A stretch of 64,000 bases of DNA from Oxytricha trifallax. Its lineage: Eukaryota; Ciliophora; Spirotrichea; Sporadotrichida; Oxytrichidae. Every line of letters begins with the position of its first letter. Positions within the stretch are counted from its first letter, which is position 1. Positions 1 to 11,300 of the stretch are shown piece after piece. The position numbers were made by a program, and so were the translations under genes. The stretch spans positions 1 to 64,000 of the forward strand of contig ARYC01000071.1 in the NCBI GenBank assembly GCA_000711775.1. The letters are read 5' to 3'. The notes under the pieces are model-generated. The model did no database searches. It saw nothing but the letters and a program-made list of their open reading frames with translations, and was not told the origin of the DNA.

Positions 1-406
1 ATACAACGACTTGAAGTAAAGCTGGAATTAAAAAGGAACAAAATTATATCCCGATCTTTCTCAAGGCTGTATCAAGTTTATCTAATTCCTGTAATCTCGA
101 ATAAAGGTTAGGTCTATTTTCAAATAACTAAAGGATTTAAAAATGGTAAAACCATTTACAACTTTTTTTTGATTTGGAAGATATTCTTGACAGAAATGAT
201 GAGAATTGGATATAAAAAAAATCTTTTCTTTGGTCGATAATGCCACATATCACAGTAGTTATTGCATTCTTAGCAAGTTTAGGTTGCTTCAAATAAGCAT
301 TTATTTGTGGGACCGCATCATAATGCCACCTGTCTAGAAATTTTATCTCTTCATTAAAAGCCAAAAGATGGATAAATTAATTGTAAACTAAGCTAAAGAT
401 TTAGTT
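1..406 (-). CDS. Uncharacterised open frame, truncated by the window edge
   Basis: With TAA/TAG read as Gln, the minus strand is open from an in-frame TGA at 407-409 to the window start, about 135 codons, and continues off the edge. There is no ATG at the upstream end, so this is an internal exon or germline segment and not a complete gene. The product is hydrophilic, with a stretch reading FLDRWHYDAVPQINAYLK followed by Lys/Ser-rich and Leu-rich parts. I do not recognise the family. It lies about 500 bases from an MT-A70 remnant on the same strand, and a link between the two is not shown. Confidence is for a coding region, not for a function. Confidence 0.35.
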
Positions 407-889
407 TCACTTAATTACGATTTTTTTGTTCGAGCTTTTTTACTATGCTCTTACAATTTTTCAAATAAATACCTAAGTTTTAAAATTAAGCATGAATTAT
501 TTTTTATGATCTATAATTTTTAAATGAGATCCAAATTTAGACTCCTCCTAATCAAAAAAAAATAAATCTTTAAACAAAACCCTAATTATTTAAAAATGTT
601 AACCGGTGCTACCGTGTACAACATGAATTAAAATATTAAATTCAATTTAAATAACATTATTCTTCTCATTGATAAAAAATTTAGACCATAAAAATATATA
701 CAAAATATGGGTTATTTTAAACCATAGAATCTTTTTATTCCTAGTAAATTTATAGATTTAAATTGTAATAAGCACACGCCATTTATATTTTTATTGATTT
801 CTTCTTTAAAAAAGCAATCATTTAAATTATTAAATAGTTATTTAAATTTAAAAGTTTTAAAATAAATTAAATTAATCAATTAACAACTA

Positions 890-1790
890 ATTCTGCGTAA
901 TTATGTCTCTTAATATTTCATCTTTAATTTGAAGACCTGATGATATAATTCTTTCAGTGATGTTATGAATCCTTGCAAACAATTCAATTTTCTGGCACAA
1001 GTTGGGACTGATTTTATAATATGGTATAATTTATCAGGTTTTCTTGAGGACTCTTCTTACTGCTTTAATAATATTTGGGCAAGAATTTATAACAAATCTT
1101 AATGGCTTTATCCTTTTTTGAATACTAAGCAAATTTCAAACTAATGACAGATATAGTAACCTGTCTCCAACAAATTTTCCATTTGAGTCGAATTTCTCTC
1201 AAATGATGATATCTATATAAGAGTACGTGTTTTTAAAGTATTCTAAACCAAACTGTAACTTTTATTAGTAATCCAGATGAATAAAAATCGAGTTTGGTGA
1301 ACTTTTTAAATCTCCAAAGTCATTAATAATGCTATGCTCAAAACTTCATAGGTTAATCAATCTTAGAATCTGAAAAAGTAAAATCTGTGATTACCACATC
1401 TGCCAACTTTATTCTAAATTAAAATAAATAATATAATTTTGATTTAATTGGTCCTATTTGTAAAATGGGTAGTTACAATATATTTATCCTATTCTTTGTT
1501 AAATTTTTGTTTCAGCTTATTTTTTCTTCCCCAATTTTGCTAGTTCAGTTTTTAAAGGTGAATTTTCAAATTTACAATAAGTGATTCTCTCTTATGTCTC
1601 AGAATCTTTGTATATAAATATCTTATCTAGGAGTACTCCAAGTTGCTCTGGTTCTAGTACATAAGCATTTATATTTTAGTTCTCTCGTTTCTTTAAAGAT
1701 GGTCCATAGAAGTTTTTGTGATGTCAAAACTTGTGCTTTTTTCACATCTTTGCTATAGTTAGACTTGCTTCACAACGGGCAATTTAAGTT
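890..1790 (-). pseudogene. MT-A70 adenine methyltransferase remnant
   Basis: The C-terminal half of the MT-A70 domain is readable. A segment around 1109-1138 gives EICLVFKKG, matching the family's 'hcLVGvKG' strand. Next, near 1013-1062, comes SSRKPDKLYHIIKSVP, matching the 'S.KPdelY.iIe.l.P' motif. After a frame change, KIELFARIHNI matches 'klElFaR.hN'. The position expected for the catalytic DPPW reads ITDFTFSD, so catalysis is unlikely. Upstream, to about 1790, is a Lys/Glu-rich frame (start LEPEQLGVLLDKIF) that may be the N-terminal region. Several frame changes and in-frame TGAs mark it as decayed. It is the third MT-A70 copy in the window; no transposase was found beside it. Confidence 0.6.
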
Positions 1791-2274
1791 AATGATAAGA
1801 ATTGATGAAATCATGAGAAGTTAGAGTTAGTTGAGTTAAATGTTAACAAGATAAGTTATTTTATAAAAATCAAGTTAAATAATAGATATTTGAATTTAAA
1901 TATTTAAGAATTTTCCCAAAATTCAAAGTAGCACCAGTGGACATCAAAATATCAAAAATTTTATTTTCTAGCAATACTAAATATAACATTATGCTATAAA
2001 CATGTATAATTTTGATCAAGTTTATTTAGTTAACTTTTATAATTTTAAATATAATTTATTTTAATTTAAAACTCTAAATTATTAACAATCAACTAACAGT
2101 TTGCATTTTATTGATTGGCTTAAAATATCAAAAATAAAACTCATTTAAAAATCATTAATTAAATATTAGAATAACATTTAATGTGATTGTAGAAAGTAAT
2201 ATATTTAGTTTATATTGATTAAATGAATCATTTAAATTTTATTAATCACTAAAAAATTTAGAGATTTGTTTAAC

Positions 2275-2660
2275 AATTATGAATTATAAAAGGAAATCAA
2301 TTAATTAAATCAAAAAAGTTATATTATTAAAAAGTATTCGTATAGATCAGACACAGATGGAGACAAAGCATTTATTTAAGAATATCTTAAATTTTTATAT
2401 TTTAGCTGTCCCACCTTGTAAGACCACAGGTGTCACTAGACAGGAGATTCACAAGACTAAAAAGAGTGGAGACTTAGAAGATTTTGAAATAAATCAGGAT
2501 GAAGATGACAATGAAGATGACGATGAAGATGACGGTGAAGAACAAGGAGTTGAAACGCTAAATTAGACATTTCCAATTTTTATTTGTATAATAAGTATTC
2601 TGATTATCTTTAATTCAGTAATAATTAATATGTGAGTTTATAATTCATATTAAAATATAT
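2275..2660 (+). mobile_element. Microgene element copy 1 (short inverted-repeat element)
   Basis: This is a roughly 390-bp unit related to sequence at 24658-25045 and 31480-31860. The shared left end contains AATTATAAAAGGAAATCA-like sequence followed by TAAAAAGTATTCGTATAGATCAGAC. The shared right end contains ATTTCCAATTTTTATTTGTATAATAA and then a TTTATAATTCATA-like inverted end. The ends are imperfect inverted repeats rich in AATTATAA. The body carries the small acidic gene listed at 2357-2635. No transposase is encoded, so mobility would need an enzyme in trans. The exact ends are uncertain by about 15 bases. Confidence 0.55.
2357..2635 (+). CDS. Small acidic protein with hydrophobic tail (microgene family)
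   Basis: A 92-codon frame from ATG to TGA in the ciliate code (one TAG is read as Gln). In related copies the stretch before CTGTCCCACC (about 2380-2407) is an intron beginning GTAAGTTAC. Here the donor is lost but the frame stays open, so the true exon structure is unclear. The conserved part starts VPPCKTTGVTRQE, compared with VLPGKTTGATRPM in the copy at 24.8 kb. A run of Asp/Glu (residues 45-65) follows, then a hydrophobic C-terminus (FPIFICIISILIIF) that could span a membrane or act as a tail anchor. The hydrophobic part is encoded by the element's right inverted end. I know of no function. Confidence 0.45.
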
Positions 2661-5394
2661 ATTTTCTTCTAAGGATTTATACTAAAACTGTAAATTAATT
2701 AATCAAATAAATAAAATTTTAAATAAAAATGTTAAAATAAAAACTATATTTGCTTAAAACGGCCCTTCTTTATTTACTAGAAAGACTGCAGGCTTCGGAA
2801 TGCTAAACTAATGCAAATAATAATTTGTTTAATGTTTATTAAAAACTTTCAAAAAATCAGAGTAACTAATATATACCTTTGAACAAAGGAACATTAATAA
2901 AAGTATAAAGTATTAAATAAACACTTGATCTTATTAATAATTTATTTGAAATAATTTTTAAAATTATGTGAAAATTGAGCAATAATATATCTTTGTTTAA
3001 TAAAAATGAATAAATAAAATTATTAAATTATTATCTAAAAGTTTTAATAAAGTAAAATATACCACAATTTTTCATGGTAAAAATTATAATTTAAATTCTG
3101 CTCAAATGTATATGAATTGAGCACTTAGGTATTTGTTTGTTAAAATAAAGATTTTATTTCTACTATTTTATATTTTTAGTCAAGATCTGATGAGTTTATT
3201 ATGTTTATTATTTTAGCGAATCATGAAACTAAATTAAGCAAATAGTAAACAAATCAGATTTTTTACACAATTTTCTTGTTAACTTAATACAATTAACTAA
3301 TTTAAAAATATTTAGCTATAATTAAAACAACAAAATATTCAAGATAACATTTCATCAGATACCCAAGTTAAAATATTGTCTTGGTATTAAGAATAAAAAA
3401 CTTATCTCTCTTATTTGAAATTGAGAATTTTATTATAGTTTTTAAAAAATAAAAATAAAGTTTACTGTAACCTAAGGCACCTATTTAACAAAAAATTTGC
3501 TAAAAAAAAAAATTTCATTATTTACTAATAGATTATATGAGGATTAAATTTGATTGGAGAATGAAATATTTGTTATAGATCAAGAGATGCATCTTATATT
3601 TTTTAGGTTAATCAGAATGAGGCATCTAAATAGTGGTTTATTATCGAATTTTTGCCAATTACTGCCCTTCTTATACCCAATATAAATTTTAACATCTTAC
3701 AATAAAATTGATAGATAAAGCATAATTGTTAATTTAATAAACAGTTTTCCAATTAAATTGAGGAAACTTATTTCTATATAATCACAAAGCTCATTGAATA
3801 TCTGAGCAAGTAAATTAATTAATACAATTACAGCATATAAAAGTTTTAACAATTTAAAGACATCAAGTTGACTTTATTGTCTAAAACCCTTTATTTGACA
3901 ACATTTGAAATTAAATTTGATTAATTAAAATTTATTATTTAATTGAATTTAACATATTATTTTTATAGAGCCATATAATAATAAGAATAAATTTAGGTGA
4001 AGAATATCAAATTATATTTCTATATCTTTTATATCAATACTTTATATATTATAGTATTTTATTATTAATCTAAATGAAATAACAATAACGTTCATAAGAT
4101 CTCACCTTTCATAATGTTTATCACAATTTAAATAGAATAACTTTATAGCGCCTAGTAATTTTTAAAATTTGACAATAATATATCTATTTGAATAAAATAA
4201 AAATTAAATTTAGAGAGTTTTCATCAGATATTAGCTTTTCTTTATTTTAATTTAAATTATTTGAGATTATCGATATAAATAATTATAAATTAGAAACTCT
4301 GAATTATATGTATTCAAATTCTTTTTTTTACATTTTTTATAAATCTAGAATAGAAAAATATAGTGAAATCTGAATTAAATCTGTACTCAACAGCAACCGA
4401 TAAGAAACTAAAGATTTCCTCTTGTTCTGAAGTTTTGGAAATCATATTATATAGTCAATGATTTACAATTTGAAAAGAAAAAAAATGATTCTTGTGAAAT
4501 CATTTCATTAAAATGAATAGAAACTTTAAAATTTCGTGTAATTAAAAACACATATATGAAAAGATGCACTTATAATGATAGCTATTTTTAACAAAGAATA
4601 AAGCTGTTCACTTGATTAATTAAATATAGAATTTCCAGCAAGAAAAGTAAAATTAAACTATTAAATTATTTAGAAATATATCGATGAATGAGAAAAGTAA
4701 AGGATAGGAGCAACACCCTAATGCCTGCATCAAAATTTTCGTTTGTGTAAATATGGAGAAAATTTTAAGCATATTAAAATAAATTTATTTGCTAACAAGT
4801 TTTAAATTGTCAGCCTATATGTACCATTTGATTAAAAATATTAATACTTCAAACATTTCGAAGGAAAATACAATAATATTTCTTTATTAAACTTCGTTTT
4901 TACATTTCTTTTTCAAAAAATTCCTTAATTAGATCTAAAATCACAATGATAAATGAAATGAATAACTTTTGAATTTATGGGAGGAAACATAATATAGTTA
5001 AATGAAGAAATGTATGAGGAAACAAAAATGCTTTATAAAGACTTTTAATAGATCATTAAAAATGAGCAGCTGTATAAAAATATTAGAAAAATTGGTTTTT
5101 TTTATATCTCTTGAAGTTAATTGCAGGTTTACATCATGAGGCATAGAATTCCATGATTCTATTTAGAATGATGAGAATAAACGAAAATGTGGAAAATAAT
5201 GAAGATAATATATACTAGTGGTAGACTGTGGAGGCATTAATGTCCTTTTGGTTAAATTTTAGAGATCTACAAATATTAATTTTAATTGGTTGAGATTGTT
5301 TTAGTTTTTAAATATAATGATCATACTCATGTTTTCTATATTGCTGGAATAAATTTCAGTTTTTGAAAAAATAATAATCTTTAACTAATATATC
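2661..5394. other. AT-rich DNA without a recognisable gene
   Basis: Long A/T runs and many TGAs in all frames. Two short open stretches in the ciliate code (about 3620-3710 and 5110-5300, plus strand) could be eroded exons, but neither shows a family motif. The second is preceded by a possible splice acceptor. Confidence 0.5.
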
Positions 5395-5395
5395 T

Positions 5396-5423
5396 AGTAG
5401 TAGTAGTAGTAGTAGTAGTAGTA
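5396..5423. repeat. (TAG)n microsatellite at the LINE 3' end
   Basis: About nine TAG/AGT units directly follow the end of the minus-strand LINE remnant. On the LINE's sense strand this is a (CTA)n tail, as expected for a non-LTR element that ends in a short repeat and not in poly(A). Confidence 0.75.
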
Positions 5424-7332
5424 AGTAACTTAAGGTAATTAAATTTAATCTAAAATACTCTATAATAACCAGAAAGTAAAAATGTTAGCGAATCGTCAAT
5501 TAAGACACTCAGCATATTCGAGGTTCCCCGCTCTCCTTACTCACGATTCTCAATCTATGCCTTTCTCTGTTCTTGTCCCCTTTTCTATTTTCCAGTGTCA
5601 TCTTCTTGTACAGTGGTTGTTCCTCTTTCTCTTTGTAGATTTATTTTGTCTCATAGTTTGGTTTGATTGATCCATTTAAAAAATAGCCGCTTTTTCCGGG
5701 ACTTCCTCCACCAACTCACTGAATTTCACTTCGAAGTCCTCGTTTTATTCTCTATCTGAGCCTTTATGTCATTTCTCATGATTAATTCATCCATTGGTCT
5801 ATTTGTGCGTTGAAGGATATTGAACTATTGCTTTTACTGAATTGTGAATAGTTCATTTTCCTTCTTTACTGCCTTTATAACTTTTTAATTAATTATTATT
5901 TTAACTATGATTCTTCTGATTCTCTCACAATTTATACTTCTTAAATTATCTTAATTTAGATATTCATTCTTGTTAAATTTGTTAAAGTTCCCTTTCATCG
6001 AAGATCTCGTCTCTTTTTTTACTTAAGCCACTCTGAATAGTTTCTTTACTAGTTGATAGTATTCATTATACTCTAATTTTCTTATCCTTTGGTCTAACCA
6101 AATCATGTTTGTTATGATTTCTATTTACTGGTGTTTACTTAAGTCAATTATTTTATTCTCTCTAATTTTTTTTTAGAATCTCGTTGAGTCTCCTGCTGTG
6201 TAGGTTACAGTTCTTCATATGGTTTGAGTCCACGAATACTTTGTGAACATTACAACAATGGCTCATTCCATAGTTAATTATAGTCTTTGCCTAACTTATT
6301 GACATCATAATATCCATTACATCTTTGGTTAGAAAAATATTTTTCTATTTTTCGAAAGTCTTCCCTTGTCAAGCTACTTCTTCCCTCACTACTTTAGGTA
6401 TCAAGAACTGATCAATTCTCATATTAAACTTTTTCATGTTCTTCAGAACTAGGTCCCTTATAATTTCACTGGTGTTAGTTTCTTTTAGTTGTGTTACATT
6501 CCTAAGGATTATATTTTGAATGTCTATTGCCATCCTAAACGCGATTCTTTTGAGTTATAGTTTTATTTTTTCTATTTCTTCAATTTTCACAAACTAGGCT
6601 GCCACCAGTTGGGTATATTTATAAAAATTCAGCGATCTTATCTATGCAATCATTTAGGTGTCGTATACTATTCGATTGTTTGACCTTGTAAGTTTTTGGT
6701 AAAACTCTGTTTTTCTTTTTATTTTATTCCATGTATTTTTTAGTAAATTATGAGTGTTAAGGCAAATGTTGAGTCCTAGGTATATAGTTTCTTCTACTTT
6801 CTTAATTCCCTCTATTTCATACTCTTTCTCAAAAATCTTTGCATCACTCAAAATTACTGTTTTTGTGTGTTTAGCTTCAAGTTGTGGGTTTTTCTATTTT
6901 TCTGAAGCTGCTGATAACTCTTCTGAATTATTATGGGTCCTTTATATTTATCAGAATGTCATCTGCAAAAGCTCTTAGTTTTCTTATTTGACTAATGATA
7001 TTAGCTCTTTCTGTGAATATGATTCGTCTTACAGGTATATGTTGAAAAGCATCGGTGAAAGTCGACCCTTTAAGCTAATCCTTATTCAGTTAGTACTTCT
7101 TCCTCATCAAACTTAATCTGGGTCCCAGTGTATAACAACTCTATCAGACTAGCTATCTCCTTCTCTTTTGGATTAGTTATTCTATTTTTCAAGATTGAAA
7201 TTAGCTTGTCTTTCCAGACAGAGTCGTAAGCTTTTTGAAGATCGACTAGCAAATAGGCTTCCCTTTATTTACAATTTCTAACATCTTTATAAGGTTAATG
7301 TGGATGCTCTTATTTTTTTAGAATCAATTTTG
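5424..7332 (-). pseudogene. LINE reverse transcriptase, 3' portion
   Basis: Minus-strand RT remnant of a non-LTR retrotransposon. At 7218-7247 it reads AYLLVDLQKAYDSVWKDKL, the first catalytic Asp motif of RT. Just downstream, near 7050, comes RLSPMLFNIYL. At 6956-6974 is AFADDILI, the YxDD catalytic box in its FADD form, and later ETIYLGLNI, matching the 'YLG' block. Frame changes interrupt the ORF several times, for example a one-base loss just before AYLLVD. The remainder to about 5480 is Lys/Glu-rich, C-terminal to the RT. It ends at the (TAG)n tract. It joins the 5' portion at 13134-14930; the two halves were separated by the insertion at 7333-13133. Confidence 0.85.
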
Positions 7333-7424
7333 GGAGTTCCTGTTGTCAATATTAATAAAATACATAAAATAGGTAAAATGATATAAATTCAAATATGAGA
7401 AAATTTCTTATTAATTTTAACTGC
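7333..7424 (+). repeat. Left inverted repeat of the IFT57-carrying element
   Basis: Matches the reverse complement of 13043-13133 over about 90 bases with a few small gaps near the outer end. It borders LINE sequence on the left and the IFT57 3' flank on the right. Confidence 0.8.
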
Positions 7425-7522
7425 CATGTGTTTGTTATTTTGTAATGTAACTTAAAACAATATAATTTTATTTAAGATTAAATAAGAAAATGCTCCTCTC
7501 TAAATTTAAACAGTTTTTTCCA

Positions 7523-8793
7523 TCAAATTTCAAGATCGTAATTGTCTTTGTTTCGATGTCTATTTTGAAATGCTACATCTAGTGTCTCCTTATTAGCTTT
7601 GTTTTTTCTTTGAGTTTTAATTGCAAGACAGTGTTTGAGATCAGACCTATTCTTATATCGATAGATTTAATATCTAATTTTGCAGTGGCCATTGACTTTC
7701 TTATCTTTTAAAGAGGAGTGTTATTACTGAATGTTTTGCCTGTATCATCAATTTTTCTTTCTATATTTGATAGTCTCTCATTGATTTCACTAAGTTAATT
7801 CTCCATATCACCAAAATTCTTAGTAACAGCGGCTAAGGAAGTTTAAATGTCTTTAAGGTTTTGAGAGTGTGTTTTGTAATCACCAGTCATTTTTTGGAAG
7901 CTCTTTTATAAAATACAATCATTTTTGCCAATTCTCTCTAGGGCTTTGCTTACTACATCAGAGAGTTTCTCAAGCTTAGATCTTGCATCTGGAAATGCTT
8001 ATTTAACTAAGCTAGCATACTTCTTGGTTTGATACAAGTGACTTCTCCATTCATAGTCGTCTTAGGGAGGTTTCTGATTAACTCTTCTATGATAATTGAA
8101 GATTATATATTCTGATTCTGTAGGATTTACCCTTGGTGGTCTGCTCCTTGATCTTAATCAGCAAAATTTTCGAAATCATCATCATCGTTATAGTTTTAAA
8201 AATTATACCTACAATATCAGCACCTCCAATATATATAATTGCCAATATCTTCCCCTTCATCATTCAAGCCACTTGCTTCATCCTTAATGTTGAATTTATT
8301 TAATTGAACTTGTTTCTAACTGAAAACTGCATAATTTTAGCAATATTGCCCATACTCTTTCATCACAACCAGTCTTAAGTTTATTAGGAGGCATGTCAAC
8401 TTCAATAACCAATTTCTTCAATCCAAGCACTAAAATAGAGTGAAGTTAAAATATTCTAGAAAAATTAGAATAAAATAATATCAACGAAATTATATAATTC
8501 ATCATTCTTACAAACATTTAAGAAATAGTCAAAGGGTCATCATAATTATTAAAGACTGGAACTAATTTGATGATTATTGATTGAAAGTACATGAAACTAG
8601 TTGCACTAATATAAAAACTATTCAATGGGATTGCTGTTAACTATTGCAAAAAAATGTCTTAACAATGAATTAAACCACTATATCACCATAAATTAAAAAA
8701 AAGATTCAAAACAAATAAATAAGTTATTACTTCTATCTGCAGAATTTGTTCTTGGAGTCTAATAGTTTGAGCATTTCCACGATATCGTCCATT
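7523..8793 (-). pseudogene. IFT57: IFT57 (intraflagellar transport) gene copy, main part
   Basis: IFT57 is a coiled-coil subunit of IFT complex B, needed to build cilia. From the N-terminal side the minus strand gives: MDDIVEMLKLLDSKNKFCR at about 8734-8793; RHFFAIVNSNPIEQFLYQC; NNYDDPLTISQM; EVDMPPNKLKTGCDERVWAI, the family's 'PP.KLK.G.G..V' block; an Asp-rich linker; a long coiled coil; and the diagnostic C-terminal KLDIKSIDIRIGLISNTVLQ, then LKEK. The most natural end is a TGA at 7523-7525. Introns with GTAATA or GTAAGA donors remain, so the copy was made from DNA and not from mRNA. About four frame breaks and one internal TGA suggest a decayed copy, though some could be eliminated segments. 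The first exon lies beyond the TBE at 12870-12957. Confidence 0.8.
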
Positions 8794-8871
8794 CAAAACC
8801 CCAAAACCCCTTAATGAGGTTTATAAGTGCTTTGATTTGTAGGGAATTCGTTAGGGGTTGGAGTTATTAAT
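8794..8871 (+). repeat. TBE left terminal inverted repeat
   Basis: About 78 bp. Begins CAAAACCCCAAAACCCC and matches the reverse complement of 12789-12866 with only a few differences (for example GGAATTCG against GGAATTTG). Confidence 0.95.
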
Positions 8872-8874
8872 TAA

Positions 8875-9938
8875 ATGCGAGACAAAAATAGCAAGCTTTT
8901 GGGGTCTATTTATGATGAGGAGTATATAGATTTAGTGTTTAAACTGCGATTTGGATGTGATATATACAGTGAGTAAGTCAAACCAGTACTTAATTATAAG
9001 TCAATTGCACTGCTTTTAAAGCGAAGTCCTTCAACTGTTCGCTCCCACTGCCTTATAGCAGTATAACTTAAGCAATAATAGCTGAATTCTATGCCTTAGA
9101 GGAAGTCAAAGTTTCAATAGAAGCATATTGACTATCTTATTAATGAAAAAACTTTGAAGTATTGGGCTCACTTCTCTCTCGACCACCGAGCTACTATGTT
9201 TCACCGCCAGTTCCCTGAGTTGAAGATCTCTGCTTAGTCTATAGCCAACATCTATAAACGAAATGGTATCTCTTACAAAGGTGTTAATCGTATCAAGAGA
9301 GTAATTGATTTCTTTCTGCCATTTTACAACAACAACTTAAATTATATTTATAATTAAATGCAGAGAGCCTAATAGAATAATAATAAGTTTATTCATGCTG
9401 ATGAGGCTGTGTTTACATTCAACACTTTCATCTAGAAGTCTTGGTATAAGAGACATAGCAACATAGAAGTATATGACTAGAAAGTCAAGGTATAAACAAT
9501 GGCAATTCTTGGAGGTATTAGCGAGGATGCTGGTTTAGAAACTTATCTTAGTCATCCTCGCTCTATTAAGACAGAGCAGTATATTAAGTTCTTAGAACAG
9601 CTGAGGGAGAAGTACTCTGAATAAGAGATTATACTGTTTGTTGATAATCTCTCTGTTCATAAGACTAAAGAACAAGGAAGAGTTATGAACAACTTAGAAT
9701 AACGCCAGTGTTCAACGTACCTTACAGTCCACAGTTTAATGGAATTGAGTTCTATTGGGGTATATTAAAAGGCCATTACAAGAAACTGCTGCTCTACCAC
9801 TTGATGCATGACCTACCTATCGATACAGTAGACTTTATTAAAAGCTCAGCGAAGAGAGTAGATAATTTATTGGCTTAAAAGTGTGCTAAAGAAGGGAGAG
9901 TGAATGTATATAAATAAGTTTTGTAGTTAAGTTAATGA
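8875..9938 (+). pseudogene. TBE 42-kDa transposase (IS630/Tc1-mariner DDE), frameshifted
   Basis: DDE transposase that cuts and joins element ends. The ATG at 8875 is the first after an in-frame TGA at 8833. The ORF runs about 354 codons to the TGA at 9936 if one base missing near 9702 is allowed for. An N-terminal helix-turn-helix region reads SIALLLKRSPSTVRSH, and a second DNA-binding part reads FPELKISAQSIANIYKRNG. Catalytic residues are visible: D in HADEAVF, D in LFVDNLSVH, E in PQFNGIEFYW. The frameshift falls between the second D and the E, so only a protein without the last acidic residue could be made. Many Gln codons are TAA/TAG, confirming the ciliate code. Confidence 0.9.
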
Positions 9939-10153
9939 ATATATAAGTCACATTTAAAAATCTTTAGAGGGAGCTGGCTTCTCTTTCTTTTCTTCTACTT
10001 CTTGCTTCCCTCCTCCTAAGTTTCTTCTCTTGCTGCCAGCTCCAGCATCTATGTTCATTGACTCTGGAGGCTAAATATTTGAATAGAGTCTCTTGCTAAC
10101 TTCATACTTTGTCTGTGACTTTCGCTCTCTGTGAAGCTTGCTCTATTCCTTCA

Positions 10154-10735
10154 TCAAGAAGATGCCAGTTCCAGATTTTTCTAAAGAGTTAAGCTACAAA
10201 TCTTACTAGAAATATAAGGGTGCTTCTGCAGCTCTGATAGCCAGCTCTCACTTATCTTGATCCCTTGCTTTTCCTTATCTTCTGATGAGATGCTGTACCT
10301 CTTCTTATGAGATTCTTTAATAATTTCTTTCAAGTAATCACCTTTAATTGTTGCAAGTATGCCAAAGAAATAGTTTCTTTCAGGTAGTTTGTTTGACAAC
10401 TGCTTCTTAGTGGGAAGGTACTGCGAAACCTCTGGGTCGTTCATAGCATCATCATATAAGTTAGTCACTGAAATCTCTGGATAGTTTGGAATCTCTGCAA
10501 ACTTTACATCTTAAGTTTTCAAAGCTTTCTTCTCTTCGCAGAGTATTGCTCTTAGAAATGAAATTTTAGTACCTTCCATCGTTGGCAGGAACAAACCAAC
10601 TACATAATCAAGATTAGTTACTATGAGTTCATTACCTTGCTGCACCAGGTAGCGATGCAAATCCTCCTTGCTTCTAAATCTTTGAATCAATTCTTGTGCT
10701 TGCACTCTTTTCATTGCATCATTCATTGACTCCAT
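10154..10735 (-). CDS. TBE 22-kDa protein
   Basis: An intact 193-codon frame from ATG at 10735 to TGA at 10154-10156, reading two TAGs/TAAs as Gln; without that it splits in two. Predicted mass is about 22 kDa, as for the second TBE gene, whose role is unknown. It has an amphipathic N-terminal helix (AMKRVQAQELIQRFRSKEDL) and a central block PEVSQYLPTKKQLS followed by PERNYFFGILATIKGDYLKE and a basic stretch. The central block is also found in the proteins at about 34340-35126 and 54616-55355, which ties those loci to this transposon family. It is divergent from its neighbours, as in known TBEs. Confidence 0.88.
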
Positions 10736-10944
10736 CTTGTTTACAGATCTAAGAAATGATATTCAAATTTAAGTTTATTGATTTCAATTATTTACCTCTG
10801 TAAAACTTACTATTAAATATGGGCATCCTATAGGAGGTCAACCTCTAAGTAGGATATGGAGAAGGTTTTGAGAACTGGTTTCAAACTTCAGAGATAGATA
10901 TCAATTTCTACTGTTATAGTTCCATATTCTTAAATTTAAATTGG

Positions 10945-11113
10945 TACGTACTTAATTAGGAGCAGCTCCTAAAATGCTATTACTTAATTAGGAGCATTAA
11001 TTAAAGCTAGTACTTAATTAGGAGCACCCTAATTTTAATCATAAAATCACAAAATACCTCCTAAAGCAGTACGTACTTAATTAGGTGCACCTCCTAAATC
11101 GGTACGTACTATA
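10945..11113. repeat. Direct and inverted repeats in the TBE intergenic region
   Basis: Four copies of a TACTTAATTAGGAGC-type unit (one with GGTGC) alternate with CTCCTAAA, its partial inverse, and GGTACGTAC. The block separates the divergently transcribed 22-kDa and zinc finger/kinase genes, where promoters or protein-binding sites are expected. That role is inferred from position. Confidence 0.6.
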
Positions 11114-11300
11114 ATCAACTTATTATTGAAAGTAAAAATGGTTACTTCCTCACCCATATTTAGAGCTGGATCGTCTCTTAACACTCATATTTCTTCTCTA
11201 GTACTCCAAGAACCTCCCTTGAAACTTGTAGACTTGCAAAGCTCTCATATAAGCTCTCAGTTATAGAGGCAGTTTTATAATTTTAAATTCAAATTTAAAT

